DNA of 26,923 nt, taken from positions 1 through 26,923 of the forward strand of contig CAMLIT010000055.1 of the NCBI GenBank assembly GCA_946480295.1, in the 5' to 3' direction. The position numbers and the translations under genes were made by a program. The DNA is from an uncultured Gemmatimonadota bacterium. Lineage in GTDB: Bacteria; Gemmatimonadota; Gemmatimonadetes; Gemmatimonadales; Gemmatimonadaceae. The notes under the pieces were generated by a model that saw only the letters and a program-made list of their open reading frames with translations, was not told the DNA's origin and made no database searches. Position 1 is the stretch's first letter. Every line of letters starts with the position of its first letter. Positions 5,907-15,007 of the stretch are shown here, piece by piece.

Positions 5907-8543
5907 ATGTACGTCGTCCACGTCGTCACGCACACCCACTGGGACCGCGAGTGGTACCACACGGCGGGCCGCTTCCGCCAGCGGCTCGTCGCGCTCGTCG
6001 ACGAGCTGCTCGACGACCCGCCGCCGCCGGGCCGGAGCTTCCTCCTCGACGGGCAGGCGATCGTCGCCGAGGACTATCTCGCCGTGCGCCCCGACAGGCG
6101 CCCGGAGCTGGCCGCGCTCCTTGCCGCCGGCCGCCTCGAGGCGGGCCCGTGGTACGTGCTCGCCGACGAGCTGATCCCCGGCGCCGAGGCGCTCGTGCGC
6201 AACCTCCTCACCGGCCGGCGCGTGCTGCGGGAGCTCGGCGCCGAGGCGCCGCCGGTGCTCTACTGCCCCGACTCGTTTGGCCATCCCGCCGCGCTCCCCG
6301 AGCTCGCGCGCGGCTTCGGCCTCGAGCTGGCCGTCGTCTGGCGCGGCTACGGCGGCAGCCGCTGGCCGGAGGGGGACACCTTCCGCTGGCGCTCGCCGGG
6401 CGGCGCGAGCGTGCTCGCCTTCCACCTGCCGCCCGACGGCTACGAGTACGGCGCGAATCTCCCCGTCGACATGGAGGCGGCGCACGCGCGCTGGCGCGTC
6501 GTGCGCGACGAGCTGGCGCGTCGCTCGGTGACGCGCGTCCTCCTCCTGCCGAACGGCGCCGATCACCACGCGCGGCAGCGCGGGCTGGACGAGGCGCTCG
6601 CGCGGCTCGCCGACGCCGCGCTCCCCGACGCCGTGCGCGCCAGCTCCCTCCGCGCCTTCGCCGACGCGCTCGTCGAGAGCGCGGCCATCCTGCCGCTGCA
6701 CGTCGTCGCCGGCGAGCTCCGCGACTCCTACGGCTACACCTGGACGCTCCAGGGGACCTTCGGCACGCGGACGCACCAGAAGCGCCTGAACGCGGTCGTC
6801 GAGCGCCTGCTCGTGCGCGACGCCGAGCCCTGGGCGGCGCTCGCCCGCCGCGCCACGGGGCGCTCGCGCGCCGCGCTCGCCGCCGCCGCGTGGAAGCCGC
6901 TCCTCCAGGCGCATCCGCACGACACGCTCTGCGGCTGCTCGATCGACGCCGTCGCCTCCGCCATGGAGGCGCGCCTGGCCGACGCCCGCTCCCAGGCCGA
7001 GGGGATCCGGGAGGACGCGCTGGTGGACCTGCTCGGCCTCGATCCCGTACGCGCACGCTCCGCGCGCGACGCGTGGCAGCCGCACCTCGTCGTGCGCAAC
7101 CGCGCCGCCCGCCCGCGCCGCGGGCTCGCCCTCGTCGACGTCCGCGAGTTCGTCGCCGACGTGCCGGTCGGCCCCGCCTCCGGCGGCGCGACGATCGCTC
7201 CGTCGGCCAGGTCGCCGCTGCCGGGAATCCGCGGCGCCGCGGCAATCCAGGTGCTCGAGCGCGGCACCGCGTTCGACCGCGTCGAGTCGCCGCGGCACTA
7301 TCCGGACAACGACCTCGTCGCCGTGAGCCGCGCCGTCGCCTGGCTGGAGGACGTGCCCGGCTACGGCCTGATCGCGCTCCCGCTCGTCGGCCGGGCGGCC
7401 GGAGGCGGCGCCCTCCCCGACAGGGTGCAGGCCAGGGAGCGCTCGCTGGAGAACGGCGTCCTGCGCCTGACGATCGCCGACGACGGCGCCGTCTCGCTCG
7501 ACCATCTCCCGACCGGCCGCACCTTCCCGTCGCTCGTCCGCTTCGAGGACCTCGTCGATCTCGGGGACCTGTACACCCCGTCGCCTCGCGGGCCGGCGGC
7601 CGAGGCGCGCTTCACCGGCTGCCGTGTCGCGCATGGCGGCCCGCTGCGCGGCGAGATCGTCGCGCGCTGGCGCCTCGAGGGCGCGCCGACGCCGCACGGC
7701 CCGCGCCTCTGCGCCGATGTCGCGCTCCACCTCGTGCTCGACGCCGGCGCCCCCTTCCTGCGCATCCGCGTCGTCGGCCAGAACTTCGGCTCCGACCACC
7801 GCCTGCGCCTCGGCATCCGATCGAACGTCCTCGGCGCCGAGGTCTGGGCGGATGCGGCGTTCGGCCCGGTCCATCGCGTCCCGATCCAGCTCCCTCCCGA
7901 GGATGCGCTCCGCGAAGCGCCGCCGCCGACCGCGCCGCTGCATCGCTACGTGTCGCTCTTCGCCGCCGATGCCGGCGCGACGATCTACAGCGACGGCCTC
8001 GCCGAGTACGAGGCGCGCGCCGACGGGGAGCTGCTCGTGACGCTCGTGCGCGCCGTCGGCCAGCTCTCGCGCAACGACATCCCCGAGCGGCCCGGCCACG
8101 CCGGCTGGCCAGCGCCGACACCGGCTGCGCAATGCCACGGCCCCTTCGAGGCGGAGCTGGCCTTCCTCCCCCACGGCTCGCGCGGCGATGCCGAGGTCGA
8201 GCTGATCGAGCGCGTCGCCGACGACGTCCTCCTCCCGCTCGAAGGCACGACCATCCGCTGGGCCCTCGCCACTCCCGCGCCGGTACATGGCGTCACCCTC
8301 GAGGGCGCCGGTCTCGCGCTCTCGTGCATCAAGGAGGGAGAGGACGGCGAGTCGACCGTGCTGCGCTGCGTGAACCTGCTCGATCGCCCGACGACCGGGA
8401 CGTGGCATCTCGGCGTCCCGATCATCGAAGCCCGCCTGGCGCAGCTGGACGAGACGCCCGTCGAGCCGCTGGAGGTCCGGGAGGAGGGGGTGGTCCGGTT
8501 CGAGGTGGGGCCGAGGGAGGTGAGAACGATCGTGGTGCGGTAG
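5907..8543 (+). CDS. Glycoside hydrolase family 38 alpha-mannosidase
   Basis: 878 residues, the usual length for bacterial GH38. The N-terminal catalytic domain opens with VVTHTHWDREWY, giving zinc ligands His11 and Asp13. YCPDSFGHPAALPELARGFG carries the nucleophile Asp122, and QAHPHDTLCGCSIDAV (about 334-349) is the conserved third block of the middle domain. The C-terminal half is the beta-rich mannosidase domain. There is no signal peptide, so it acts in the cytoplasm on imported alpha-mannosides. No clear Shine-Dalgarno precedes the ATG, but the family motif starts at residue 5, so the start is secure. It converges on two ABC permease genes, with a repeat array between. Substrate linkage cannot be told from sequence. 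Confidence 0.95.
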   Translation: MYVVHVVTHTHWDREWYHTAGRFRQRLVALVDELLDDPPPPGRSFLLDGQAIVAEDYLAVRPDRRPELAALLAAGRLEAGPWYVLADELIPGAEALVRNLLTGRRVLRELGAEAPPVLYCPDSFGHPAALPELARGFGLELAVVWRGYGGSRWPEGDTFRWRSPGGASVLAFHLPPDGYEYGANLPVDMEAAHARWRVVRDELARRSVTRVLLLPNGADHHARQRGLDEALARLADAALPDAVRASSLRAFADALVESAAILPLHVVAGELRDSYGYTWTLQGTFGTRTHQKRLNAVVERLLVRDAEPWAALARRATGRSRAALAAAAWKPLLQAHPHDTLCGCSIDAVASAMEARLADARSQAEGIREDALVDLLGLDPVRARSARDAWQPHLVVRNRAARPRRGLALVDVREFVADVPVGPASGGATIAPSARSPLPGIRGAAAIQVLERGTAFDRVESPRHYPDNDLVAVSRAVAWLEDVPGYGLIALPLVGRAAGGGALPDRVQARERSLENGVLRLTIADDGAVSLDHLPTGRTFPSLVRFEDLVDLGDLYTPSPRGPAAEARFTGCRVAHGGPLRGEIVARWRLEGAPTPHGPRLCADVALHLVLDAGAPFLRIRVVGQNFGSDHRLRLGIRSNVLGAEVWADAAFGPVHRVPIQLPPEDALREAPPPTAPLHRYVSLFAADAGATIYSDGLAEYEARADGELLVTLVRAVGQLSRNDIPERPGHAGWPAPTPAAQCHGPFEAELAFLPHGSRGDAEVELIERVADDVLLPLEGTTIRWALATPAPVHGVTLEGAGLALSCIKEGEDGESTVLRCVNLLDRPTTGTWHLGVPIIEARLAQLDETPVEPLEVREEGVVRFEVGPREVRTIVVR

Positions 8544-8575
8544 GGCTCGGGCAGGTCGTGCGACTGCACTGCGTA

Positions 8576-8810
8576 CTGCGGACTGCGGACGTCACTGCGG
8601 ACGCACGGCGACTCGGATTGGCTGCGGACTGCGGACGTGCTGCGGACGCGGATGGTTGGACACGAGCCGTGCCACGGTCACCGGCTCTCGCGCCGTTGAG
8701 TCCCCCATCCGCAGTTGATCCGAGTCCGAGGTCCGCAGAACATCCGCAGTCCGCAGCGAGGTCCGCGTCCGGGTCCGCAGTACGTCCGCAGTCCGCAGTG
8801 ACGTCCGCAG
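8576..8810. repeat. Inverted array of the 7-base unit CTGCGGA
   Basis: This fills the 271-base gap between the convergent GH38 and permease stops. CTGCGGA occurs six times on the plus strand (starts 8576, 8583, 8595, 8622, 8629, 8640). Its complement TCCGCAG occurs eight times further on (8708, 8732, 8743, 8750, 8774, 8785, 8792, 8804), with no mixing of orientation. The outer ends 8583-8602 and 8791-8810 are a perfect 20-bp inverted repeat. GACTCGGAT (8610-8618) and ATCCGAGTC (8718-8726) also pair. Units occur as a tandem pair plus a third 11-12 bases on, repeated every 42-46 bases. A small hairpin (GAGCCG/CGGCTC) sits in the centre. The whole could form a long stem or cruciform and may end transcription from both sides. 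No coding potential is evident. Confidence 0.85.
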
Positions 8811-8814
8811 CGTA

Positions 8815-9699
8815 TTAGCGGAGTCCCGGCCCCTCCACCCTCGCCTCCCCCGCGATCCTGTCCCGAATCCCATCACCCAGCAGCGTGCACGCCAGCACCG
8901 TCAGCACGAGCGCCAGCCCCGGGGCGATCGCGACCCACGGGGCCGACACGATCAGGTCCCGCCCGCCGGCGATCATGTTCCCCCAGCTCGGCTCCGGTGG
9001 CTGCACGCCGAGGCCGAGGAACGACAGCCCCGCCTCCAGCAGGATCGCGTTCCCCACGCCCAGCGTCGTGGCGACGATCGCCGGCCCGAGCGCGTTCGGG
9101 AGCGCGTGGCGCCAGAGCACCCGCCACGAACGCGCGCCGAGCGCCACCGCCGCCTCGACGTAGGGCTGGCGGCCGACCCCGAGCACCTCCGCGCGGACCA
9201 TCCGCGCCACCCCCATCCAGCCCGTGGCGATGAGGACGACGACCACCGTCGTGAGCCCGGGGCGCCACAGCGCCGCGCAGACGAGGAGGAGCACGAGTCG
9301 CGGCACGGCGAGCAGCGCGTCGGCGATGGCCATCGCCACGGCGTCCATCGCGCCGCCGCGCCACGCCGCCAGCGCGCCGACGAGCGTCCCGAGCGCCGCC
9401 GCGGCCACCGATCCGACCACGCCCACCGCGAGCGAGATGCGGCCGGCGAGCATCATGCGCGCGAAGAGGTCGCGGCCGAAGTTGTCCGTCCCCAGGAGGT
9501 GGAAGTCGCCGTGGACGTCGCGCGCGCCCGGCGGGAGCAGCCGCAGGGCGAGCACGTCGCCGATCGCCCGCGGGTCCCGGCCGGCGGCGAGCGCGACGAC
9601 GACGGCGCCGAGCGCGAGCAGGACGAGGGCGGCGAGCGCCGCGCGCTCGAGCGTGCCGAGCGAGGCCAGCGCGCGGCGCCACCGCGCGGCGATCGTCAT
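8815..9699 (-). CDS. ABC transporter permease, Opp/Dpp type (OppC/DppC-like)
   Basis: 294 residues. An N-terminal helix (about 20-40) is followed by the OppC_N region, GTDNFGRDLFARMMLAGRISL, the conserved entry to the BPD_transp_1 domain. Four or five further helices follow. The EAA loop is PYVEAAVALGARSWRVLWRHALPNALGP, which contacts the ATPase. GLSFLGLGVQPPEPSWGNMI is the DppC/OppC hallmark. The start ATG at 9699 overlaps the stop of the partner permease by 4 bases (ATGA). Family members import peptides, nickel or oligosaccharides; the sugar-enzyme context here favours an oligosaccharide. No ATP-binding subunit lies in the window. Confidence 0.93.
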   Translation of the reverse strand: MTIAARWRRALASLGTLERAALAALVLLALGAVVVALAAGRDPRAIGDVLALRLLPPGARDVHGDFHLLGTDNFGRDLFARMMLAGRISLAVGVVGSVAAAALGTLVGALAAWRGGAMDAVAMAIADALLAVPRLVLLLVCAALWRPGLTTVVVVLIATGWMGVARMVRAEVLGVGRQPYVEAAVALGARSWRVLWRHALPNALGPAIVATTLGVGNAILLEAGLSFLGLGVQPPEPSWGNMIAGGRDLIVSAPWVAIAPGLALVLTVLACTLLGDGIRDRIAGEARVEGPGLR

Positions 9700-10697
9700 G
9701 CGGCGCGCCGCGGGTCGAGCAGCGGCAGGGCGAGGTCGGCGGCGAGGTTGGCGAAGATGACCAGCGCCGCGTAGACCGCCGTCGCTCCCATCACCACCGG
9801 GTAGTCGCGCGCGCCGATCGCCGTGACCATGAGGTGCCCCATCCCCGGCCAGGCGAAGATCGCCTCGACGAAGATCGAGCCGGCGACGACGCCGGGGAGC
9901 GTCAGCGCCAGCAGCACCACCAGGGCGGGGAAGACCGTGGCGAGGACGTGGCGGAGGTAGACCCGCGCCGGCGACAGCCCCTTCGCCCGCGCGGTGCGCA
10001 CGAACTCCTGCCGCAGGACGTCGGCCACGCTCGTCCGTGCATAACGAGCGATCCCCGCCGCGCCCACCGCCGTGAGGATCGTCACCGGGAGCACCGCGTG
10101 GCGCACGAGGTCGAGGAACGCGCGGACGCCGTGCAGCGCCGCGCCCGGCGTGTGCAGCCCGAACGCCGGCAGCCGCATCGCCGGCGGGAGCCCCCACAGC
10201 GCCGCGCCGTACGTGAACACCGCGACGAGCGCCAGCGCGAGCCAGAAGCTCGGCGCCGCGTACACGGCGGTCGTGAGCACCGTGAGCAGGTGGTCGAGCG
10301 GCCGCCCGCGGCGCACCGCCTGCGCCATCCCGATCGGCACGCCGATGGCGAAGGTCAGGAGCAGCGACACCGCGCCGAGCCCCACCGAGATCGGCAGCGC
10401 CTCGCGCAGCACCGCGACGACCGGCCGGTGCTCGCTGAAGCTCTCCCCCAGGTCGCCGTGCAGCAGCGCGCGCAGCCAGAGTGCATATTGCACCGCGACC
10501 GGCCGGTCGAGGCCGAGCTCCGTGCGCAGCCGCGCCGTCTGTGCGGCCGTCGCCGACGGGGCCACGAGGAATGCCGCGGGGTCACCCGGCGCGAGGCGGA
10601 TGAGGGCGAACGTGATCGTGAGAACGAGCCAGAGGAGCAGCACCGCGCCGCCGAGGCGGCGCCAGACGACGGACAGGCGCACGCGTCCATAATGCAC
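9696..10697 (-). CDS. ABC transporter permease, Opp/Dpp type (OppB/DppB-like)
   Basis: 333 residues. A first helix leads into ITFALIRLAPGDPAAFL, the DppB/OppB signature, then LRTELGLDRPVAVQYALWL and GDLGESF, all family-typical. The EAA loop is QEFVRTARAKGLSPARVYLRHVLATVFPAL, and IFAWPGMGHLMVTAIGARDYPVVMG is the conserved C-terminal block. It precedes the DppC-like gene with a 4-base overlap. The first in-frame start is GTG 10697, which overlaps the divergent lipoprotein start at 10692. The next in-frame GTG (10682) would put the first helix closer to the N-terminus and may be the real start. Membrane half of a heterodimeric importer. Confidence 0.92.
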   Translation of the reverse strand: MHYGRVRLSVVWRRLGGAVLLLWLVLTITFALIRLAPGDPAAFLVAPSATAAQTARLRTELGLDRPVAVQYALWLRALLHGDLGESFSEHRPVVAVLREALPISVGLGAVSLLLTFAIGVPIGMAQAVRRGRPLDHLLTVLTTAVYAAPSFWLALALVAVFTYGAALWGLPPAMRLPAFGLHTPGAALHGVRAFLDLVRHAVLPVTILTAVGAAGIARYARTSVADVLRQEFVRTARAKGLSPARVYLRHVLATVFPALVVLLALTLPGVVAGSIFVEAIFAWPGMGHLMVTAIGARDYPVVMGATAVYAALVIFANLAADLALPLLDPRRAA

Positions 10698-12284
10698 GCG
10701 CGCTCCCTCGCGTCAACCGCGCTGCTCGCCTTGGGCGCGCTCGCCGGCTGCATCGCGCCCCAGCGCCCCGCCGACACCGTCGTCTACGCCAGCGGTACCG
10801 ACCTCGAGTCGGCGAACCCGCTCGTCACCGTCCACACCCTCTCGCGCCAGGTGCAGCGGTACATGCTGTTCGTCACCCTGGCGCGCTACGACACGGCACT
10901 CGCCCCCGTGCCGTACGCCGCGCGCGCGTGGGAGTGGTCGCCCGATCGCCGCGCCCTCACCTTCCACCTCGTGACGGGCCTCCGCTGGCACGACGGCGTG
11001 CCGACCACCGCGCGCGACGTCGCCTTCACCATCGACGCGGCGCGCGATCCGGCCACCGGCTATCCGCGCGCCGCCGACCTCGCCGCCGTCGATCGCGTCG
11101 ACGTGCCTGACGACAGCACCGCCGCCGTGCGCTTCACCGCGCCGCAGCCGTCCTTCCCGCTCGTCTTCTGCGAGCTGCCGGTGCTCCCCGTCCACCTGCT
11201 CGGGCGCGTCCCCCACGCCGACATGCGCCGGGCGCCCTTCGACTTCGCGCCCGTCGGCAACGGCCCCTTCCGCTTCGTCGAGCGCGTCGCCGGCCAGCAC
11301 TGGACCTTCCGCCGCAACGACGACTTCCCGGCCTCGCTTGGCGGGCCGCCGCGCGTCGCCGGCTTCGTCGTCGCCGTCGTCGACGAGCCGACCACCAAGT
11401 TCGCCGGCCTCGCCAGCGGCGATCTCGACGTCGCCGGCATCGCGCCGACCATGGCCTATCTCGTTCGGCGCGACCCGGCGCTGCGCGTGCTCGACTATCC
11501 GGTGCTCTTCACCACCGGCGTGTTCTTCAACGCGCACCGCCCGCCCTTCGACGACGTTCGCGTGCGGCGGGCGGTGGACCTGTCGATCGACCGGGCCCGG
11601 ATCGTCCGCGCCGCGCTCGCCGGCTACGGGACCCCCGCCGCCGGGCCGGTGCCGCCGGAGAGCCCGCTCGCGCTCCCCGCGTCGCCGCCGCACGACACCG
11701 CCCGCGCCGACTCGCTCCTCGATGCCGCGGGCTGGCGCCGCGGCGCCGACGGACTTCGCCATCGCGGCGGCCGCACGCTCGCCTTCACCCTCCTCACCGT
11801 CGGCAGCGGCGACAACGCCCTCGAGCAGCTCGTCCAGGCCGACCTCGCGGCGCGCGGCATCCACATGGACATCCGTCAGGTGGAGCTCGGCGCCTTCCTC
11901 ACCGAGGCGCGCGCGCCCGCCAAGCGCTTCGACGCGCTCGTCACCGGAATTCCCGGCGACGTCTCGCTCGCCTACCTTGGGGCGATGTTCGACGGTCGGC
12001 AGGCGGGCGGCGCCCTCGATTACGCGGGCTTTCACACCCCGGCGCTCGACGCGCTCTTCGCCCGCACGCGCGCGGCCCGCAGCGATGCCGAACGCGTGGC
12101 GGCGTGGCGCGCCGTCCAGGCCGAGCTCGCGCGCGACGTGCCCGTCGCCTGGATCTACCACTCGCGCGGGCTGCAGGGGATCTCCGCGCGCCTGCGCGGC
12201 GTGCGCATGGACCTGCGCGGCGAGCTGGCCACCGTCGCGCAGTGGCGGGTCGCCGCCGCGCCCGGCCGCGTCGCCGCGCGATGA
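10692..12284 (+). CDS. ABC transporter substrate-binding lipoprotein, family 5 (SBP_bac_5)
   Basis: 530 residues. The signal peptide MHARSLASTALLALGALAGC has lipobox LAGC, with Cys20 as the lipidated residue. The mature protein shows the family 5 fold: an early strand TVVYASGTDLESANPL, LTFHLVTGLRWHDGVPTTARDVAFTIDAARDP (typical DppA/OppA block), and FNAHRPPFDDVRVRRAVDLSIDRARIV. It captures substrate outside the membrane for the divergently encoded permeases. Family 5 proteins bind peptides, nickel chelates or oligosaccharides; the adjacent GH38 and heparinase-like genes favour a glycan. The ATG overlaps the 5' end of the permease gene, so no intergenic promoter space exists. Its stop overlaps the next gene (ATGA). 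Confidence 0.93.
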   Translation: MHARSLASTALLALGALAGCIAPQRPADTVVYASGTDLESANPLVTVHTLSRQVQRYMLFVTLARYDTALAPVPYAARAWEWSPDRRALTFHLVTGLRWHDGVPTTARDVAFTIDAARDPATGYPRAADLAAVDRVDVPDDSTAAVRFTAPQPSFPLVFCELPVLPVHLLGRVPHADMRRAPFDFAPVGNGPFRFVERVAGQHWTFRRNDDFPASLGGPPRVAGFVVAVVDEPTTKFAGLASGDLDVAGIAPTMAYLVRRDPALRVLDYPVLFTTGVFFNAHRPPFDDVRVRRAVDLSIDRARIVRAALAGYGTPAAGPVPPESPLALPASPPHDTARADSLLDAAGWRRGADGLRHRGGRTLAFTLLTVGSGDNALEQLVQADLAARGIHMDIRQVELGAFLTEARAPAKRFDALVTGIPGDVSLAYLGAMFDGRQAGGALDYAGFHTPALDALFARTRAARSDAERVAAWRAVQAELARDVPVAWIYHSRGLQGISARLRGVRMDLRGELATVAQWRVAAAPGRVAAR

Positions 12285-15007
12285 CCCTCCTCCTCGCCGA
12301 CGATGCCCTGCCGGCGCGCGCGGCCGCCGCCGCCGGTCCGCTCGCGCCCCTCGCGCGCGCTCTCCTCGAGGAGCGCGAGCCGCTGCTCCAGCGCGAGCCG
12401 TACATTCCGCGCGAGAAGGCGCTCCTCTCGCGCGAGGGCGGCCGCTGTCCGCTGGACGGCGCGCTCCTCGACTTCGATCCCTTCAGCCCGCACCGCCACC
12501 GCTGCCCCGTCTGCGGGCGCGAGTACACCGGCGAGCTGCACGACCGATTCTGGCTCTACTGGTACCAGCTCTGGCTCGCCGAGCGCGCCGTGCACGGGGC
12601 GCTGCTCGGGACGCTCACCGGCGACGAGCGCTGTGCCGCCCTCGCGCGCGACATCCTCCACGGCTACGCGGAGCGGTACCTCGACTACCCCAATCGCGAC
12701 AACGTGCTCGGGCCCACGCGGCTCTTCTTCAGCACCTATCTCGAGTCGATCTGGCTCCTCCAGCTCTGCGTCGCCGCCGATCTCCTCGCCCGCGCCGACG
12801 ACGTCGCCATCCGCGACCGCGTCGTCGAGCGGATCGTCGAGCCGAGCCGCGCCCTCGTCGCCAGCTACGACGAGGGCGCGTCGAACCGGCAGGTGTGGAA
12901 CAACGCCGCGCTCCTCGCCGCGGCGCTCCTCCTCGGCCGCCGCGCCGACGCCGAGCGAATCGTCCACGGCCCGTCGGGCGTGGTGTTCCACCTCGAGCAC
13001 GGGCTCCTCCCCGACGGCACCTGGTACGAGGGGGAGAACTATCACCTCTTCGCGCACCGCGGGCTCTGGTACGCCGTGACGATGGCCGAGGTGGCGGGCA
13101 TCGGGCTGCCCGCGCCACTCGTCAGGCGCTTCCAGGAAGGCTTCGCCACGCCGTTCGTCGCCGCGCTCCCCGACTTCACCCTGCCGTCGCGCCGCGATTC
13201 CCAGTACGCGATCTCGCTGCGCCAGCCGCGCTTCGCCGAGCTGTGCGAGCTCGGCCTCGCCCGCGCCGCCGACGAGCGCCTCGCCGGGGCGCTGTACCGG
13301 CTCTACGACGACGAGCTTCCGCGCGCGGACACCGGACGCGCGCGCACGTCGGCGGACGTCGAGCGGAACGGACCGCCGTCGCGCCTCTCGCGCGCCGACC
13401 TCGGCTGGCGCTCGCTGCTCCACGCGCTGCCGCAGCTCCCGCCGCTGCGCCCCATCGCGCCCGCGTCGGCGCTGCTCGAGGCGCAGGGGCTGGGGATCCT
13501 CCGCCGCGACGCCGGCCGCGTCTACGTCGCCCTCGACTACGGCCACTCCGGCGGCGGCCACGGGCATCCGGATCGCCTGAACCTGCTCCTCTTCCGCGGC
13601 GCCACGCGCTGGCTCGACGACATGGGCACCGGCTCCTACGTCGACCCGTCGCTCCACTGGTACCGCAGCACCCTCGCGCACGACGCGCCGCTGGTCGACG
13701 GCCATTCGCAGGAGCGCGTGCACGGCGCGCTCGTCGCCTGGGACGAGCGCGGCGACGCCGGCTGGATCTCCGCCGCCGCGCGCGACATCGCTCCCGGCGT
13801 GTCCGTCGCCCGCACCGTCGTCGTGATGGACGGCTACCTCGTCGACGATCTCGTCTGGCGCGCCGACGCGGACGTCACCCTCGACCTGCCGCTGCACGTC
13901 GACGCTCGCGTCGACGGCGTGTCCGATCGGCTCGTCGCCGCGTCACTCGCCGGCGGTGCGGGCCTCGAGGACGGCTTCGACTTCCTGCGCGACACCGCCT
14001 GCGCGCGCGTGGACGCCGGCGCGTCCCTGCGCTTTCACGCCGTCGCGCCCGACGAGCAGCGGCTCGACGGCTGGTGCCGGTCCGATGCCAGGACCGAGTG
14101 GTGGCGCGCGGTCGCGCCCGGGCCGCCCGGTGCGGGCGACCGCGCCTTCTGGCTCCTGCGCGCGCGGGCGCGCGAGGGGCGCCATCGGTTCGTCCTCGCG
14201 TGGGACTCGCGCGTCGTCGCCGCGCGTGACGACGGTGTGCAACTCGTGGTGGAGCTCCGGGGTGGCGAGCGGCACGTGCACGCCGACACGACCGACGGAT
14301 GGCGGGTGGAGCGCTTCGCCGGCGCGACGCACGCGACCATCGCGCTGCGCGGCCTCGCGCCGCGGCGCGACGAGAGCCCCGCGCCGGAGCGGCCGTCGTC
14401 GAGCGCCGGCGCTCCACCATACGAGCTTCCGCGCGGCCGCCCGCTCCGCTTCCCGCTCGGCGGTTCGCACTACCGGCGCTCCGAGGAGAGCTGGCAGGAG
14501 GCGGGGCGTCCGACGGCGGAGGTGACCGTGAGCCGGGAGCGCGACGCGCTCGTCGTCGCCATCGACGTCCACGTCGGCGCGCGTCCGCTCACCTTCGTCG
14601 CCGCCGGCGCGCGGAATCCGTACGACAACGAGCCGCCCGACATCAACGGCGACGGCGTGCAGCTCTACGTCGCGAGCGCCGTCGGCGACGGGGCGTGGCT
14701 CCTCGTCCCCGAACCCGACGGGCCCGGCGTGCGTGCCCGTCCGCTCGACGGCTGGTCGCACGACCTCGCCGTCGGCGCGGCGTGGGAGCGCACCGCCGAC
14801 GGCTATCGCATGGACGTGCGCATCGCGCTGTCGGCGACCGTCGCGCGCGAGGTCGCCCTCGGCGTCGTCGTCAACGAGAAGCCGCCCGGCCGCGAGCGAC
14901 GGCGCGGGCAGCTCGTCCTCGACGGCGCGGAGGGGGAGTTCGTGTATCTTCGGGGCGACCGCCACGAACGCCAACGCCTGCTCCGCTTCCAGATTGCCGA
15001 TGCCTGA
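12281..15007 (+). CDS. Heparinase II/III-like polysaccharide lyase with CBM9-like C-terminus
   Basis: 908 residues. The N-terminal part has a zinc-knuckle-like element (Cys56 in CPLDG; Cys75 and Cys78 in CPVCG) where one expected cysteine is Asp. It leads into an alpha-toroid with SYDEGASNRQVWNNAAL and LLPDGTWYEGENYHLF, typical of heparinase II/III-type lyases. The beta-sheet domain carries DYGHSGGGHGH (419-429) and WYRSTLAHDAPLVDG, the conserved metal and catalytic region. The last about 180 residues, including PPDINGDGVQLYV, resemble a family 9 carbohydrate-binding module. There is no signal peptide, so cleavage is probably cytoplasmic. It shares ATGA with the binding-protein gene and overlaps trmJ by 8 bases. 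The substrate (uronic-acid polymer or another glycan) is unknown. Confidence 0.88.
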   Translation: MTLLLADDALPARAAAAAGPLAPLARALLEEREPLLQREPYIPREKALLSREGGRCPLDGALLDFDPFSPHRHRCPVCGREYTGELHDRFWLYWYQLWLAERAVHGALLGTLTGDERCAALARDILHGYAERYLDYPNRDNVLGPTRLFFSTYLESIWLLQLCVAADLLARADDVAIRDRVVERIVEPSRALVASYDEGASNRQVWNNAALLAAALLLGRRADAERIVHGPSGVVFHLEHGLLPDGTWYEGENYHLFAHRGLWYAVTMAEVAGIGLPAPLVRRFQEGFATPFVAALPDFTLPSRRDSQYAISLRQPRFAELCELGLARAADERLAGALYRLYDDELPRADTGRARTSADVERNGPPSRLSRADLGWRSLLHALPQLPPLRPIAPASALLEAQGLGILRRDAGRVYVALDYGHSGGGHGHPDRLNLLLFRGATRWLDDMGTGSYVDPSLHWYRSTLAHDAPLVDGHSQERVHGALVAWDERGDAGWISAAARDIAPGVSVARTVVVMDGYLVDDLVWRADADVTLDLPLHVDARVDGVSDRLVAASLAGGAGLEDGFDFLRDTACARVDAGASLRFHAVAPDEQRLDGWCRSDARTEWWRAVAPGPPGAGDRAFWLLRARAREGRHRFVLAWDSRVVAARDDGVQLVVELRGGERHVHADTTDGWRVERFAGATHATIALRGLAPRRDESPAPERPSSSAGAPPYELPRGRPLRFPLGGSHYRRSEESWQEAGRPTAEVTVSRERDALVVAIDVHVGARPLTFVAAGARNPYDNEPPDINGDGVQLYVASAVGDGAWLLVPEPDGPGVRARPLDGWSHDLAVGAAWERTADGYRMDVRIALSATVAREVALGVVVNEKPPGRERRRGQLVLDGAEGEFVYLRGDRHERQRLLRFQIADA

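Noticed and set aside
5724..8408. Long antisense open frame opposite the GH38 gene
   Set aside because: Low-complexity Arg/Ala/Glu translation without motifs; the GH38 catalytic motifs on the other strand settle the coding strand.
8576..8810. CRISPR array or mobile-element ends
   Set aside because: Units are 7 bases with irregular 4-24 base gaps and inverted halves. There are no 25-40 base repeats with equal spacers, no cas genes and no transposase.
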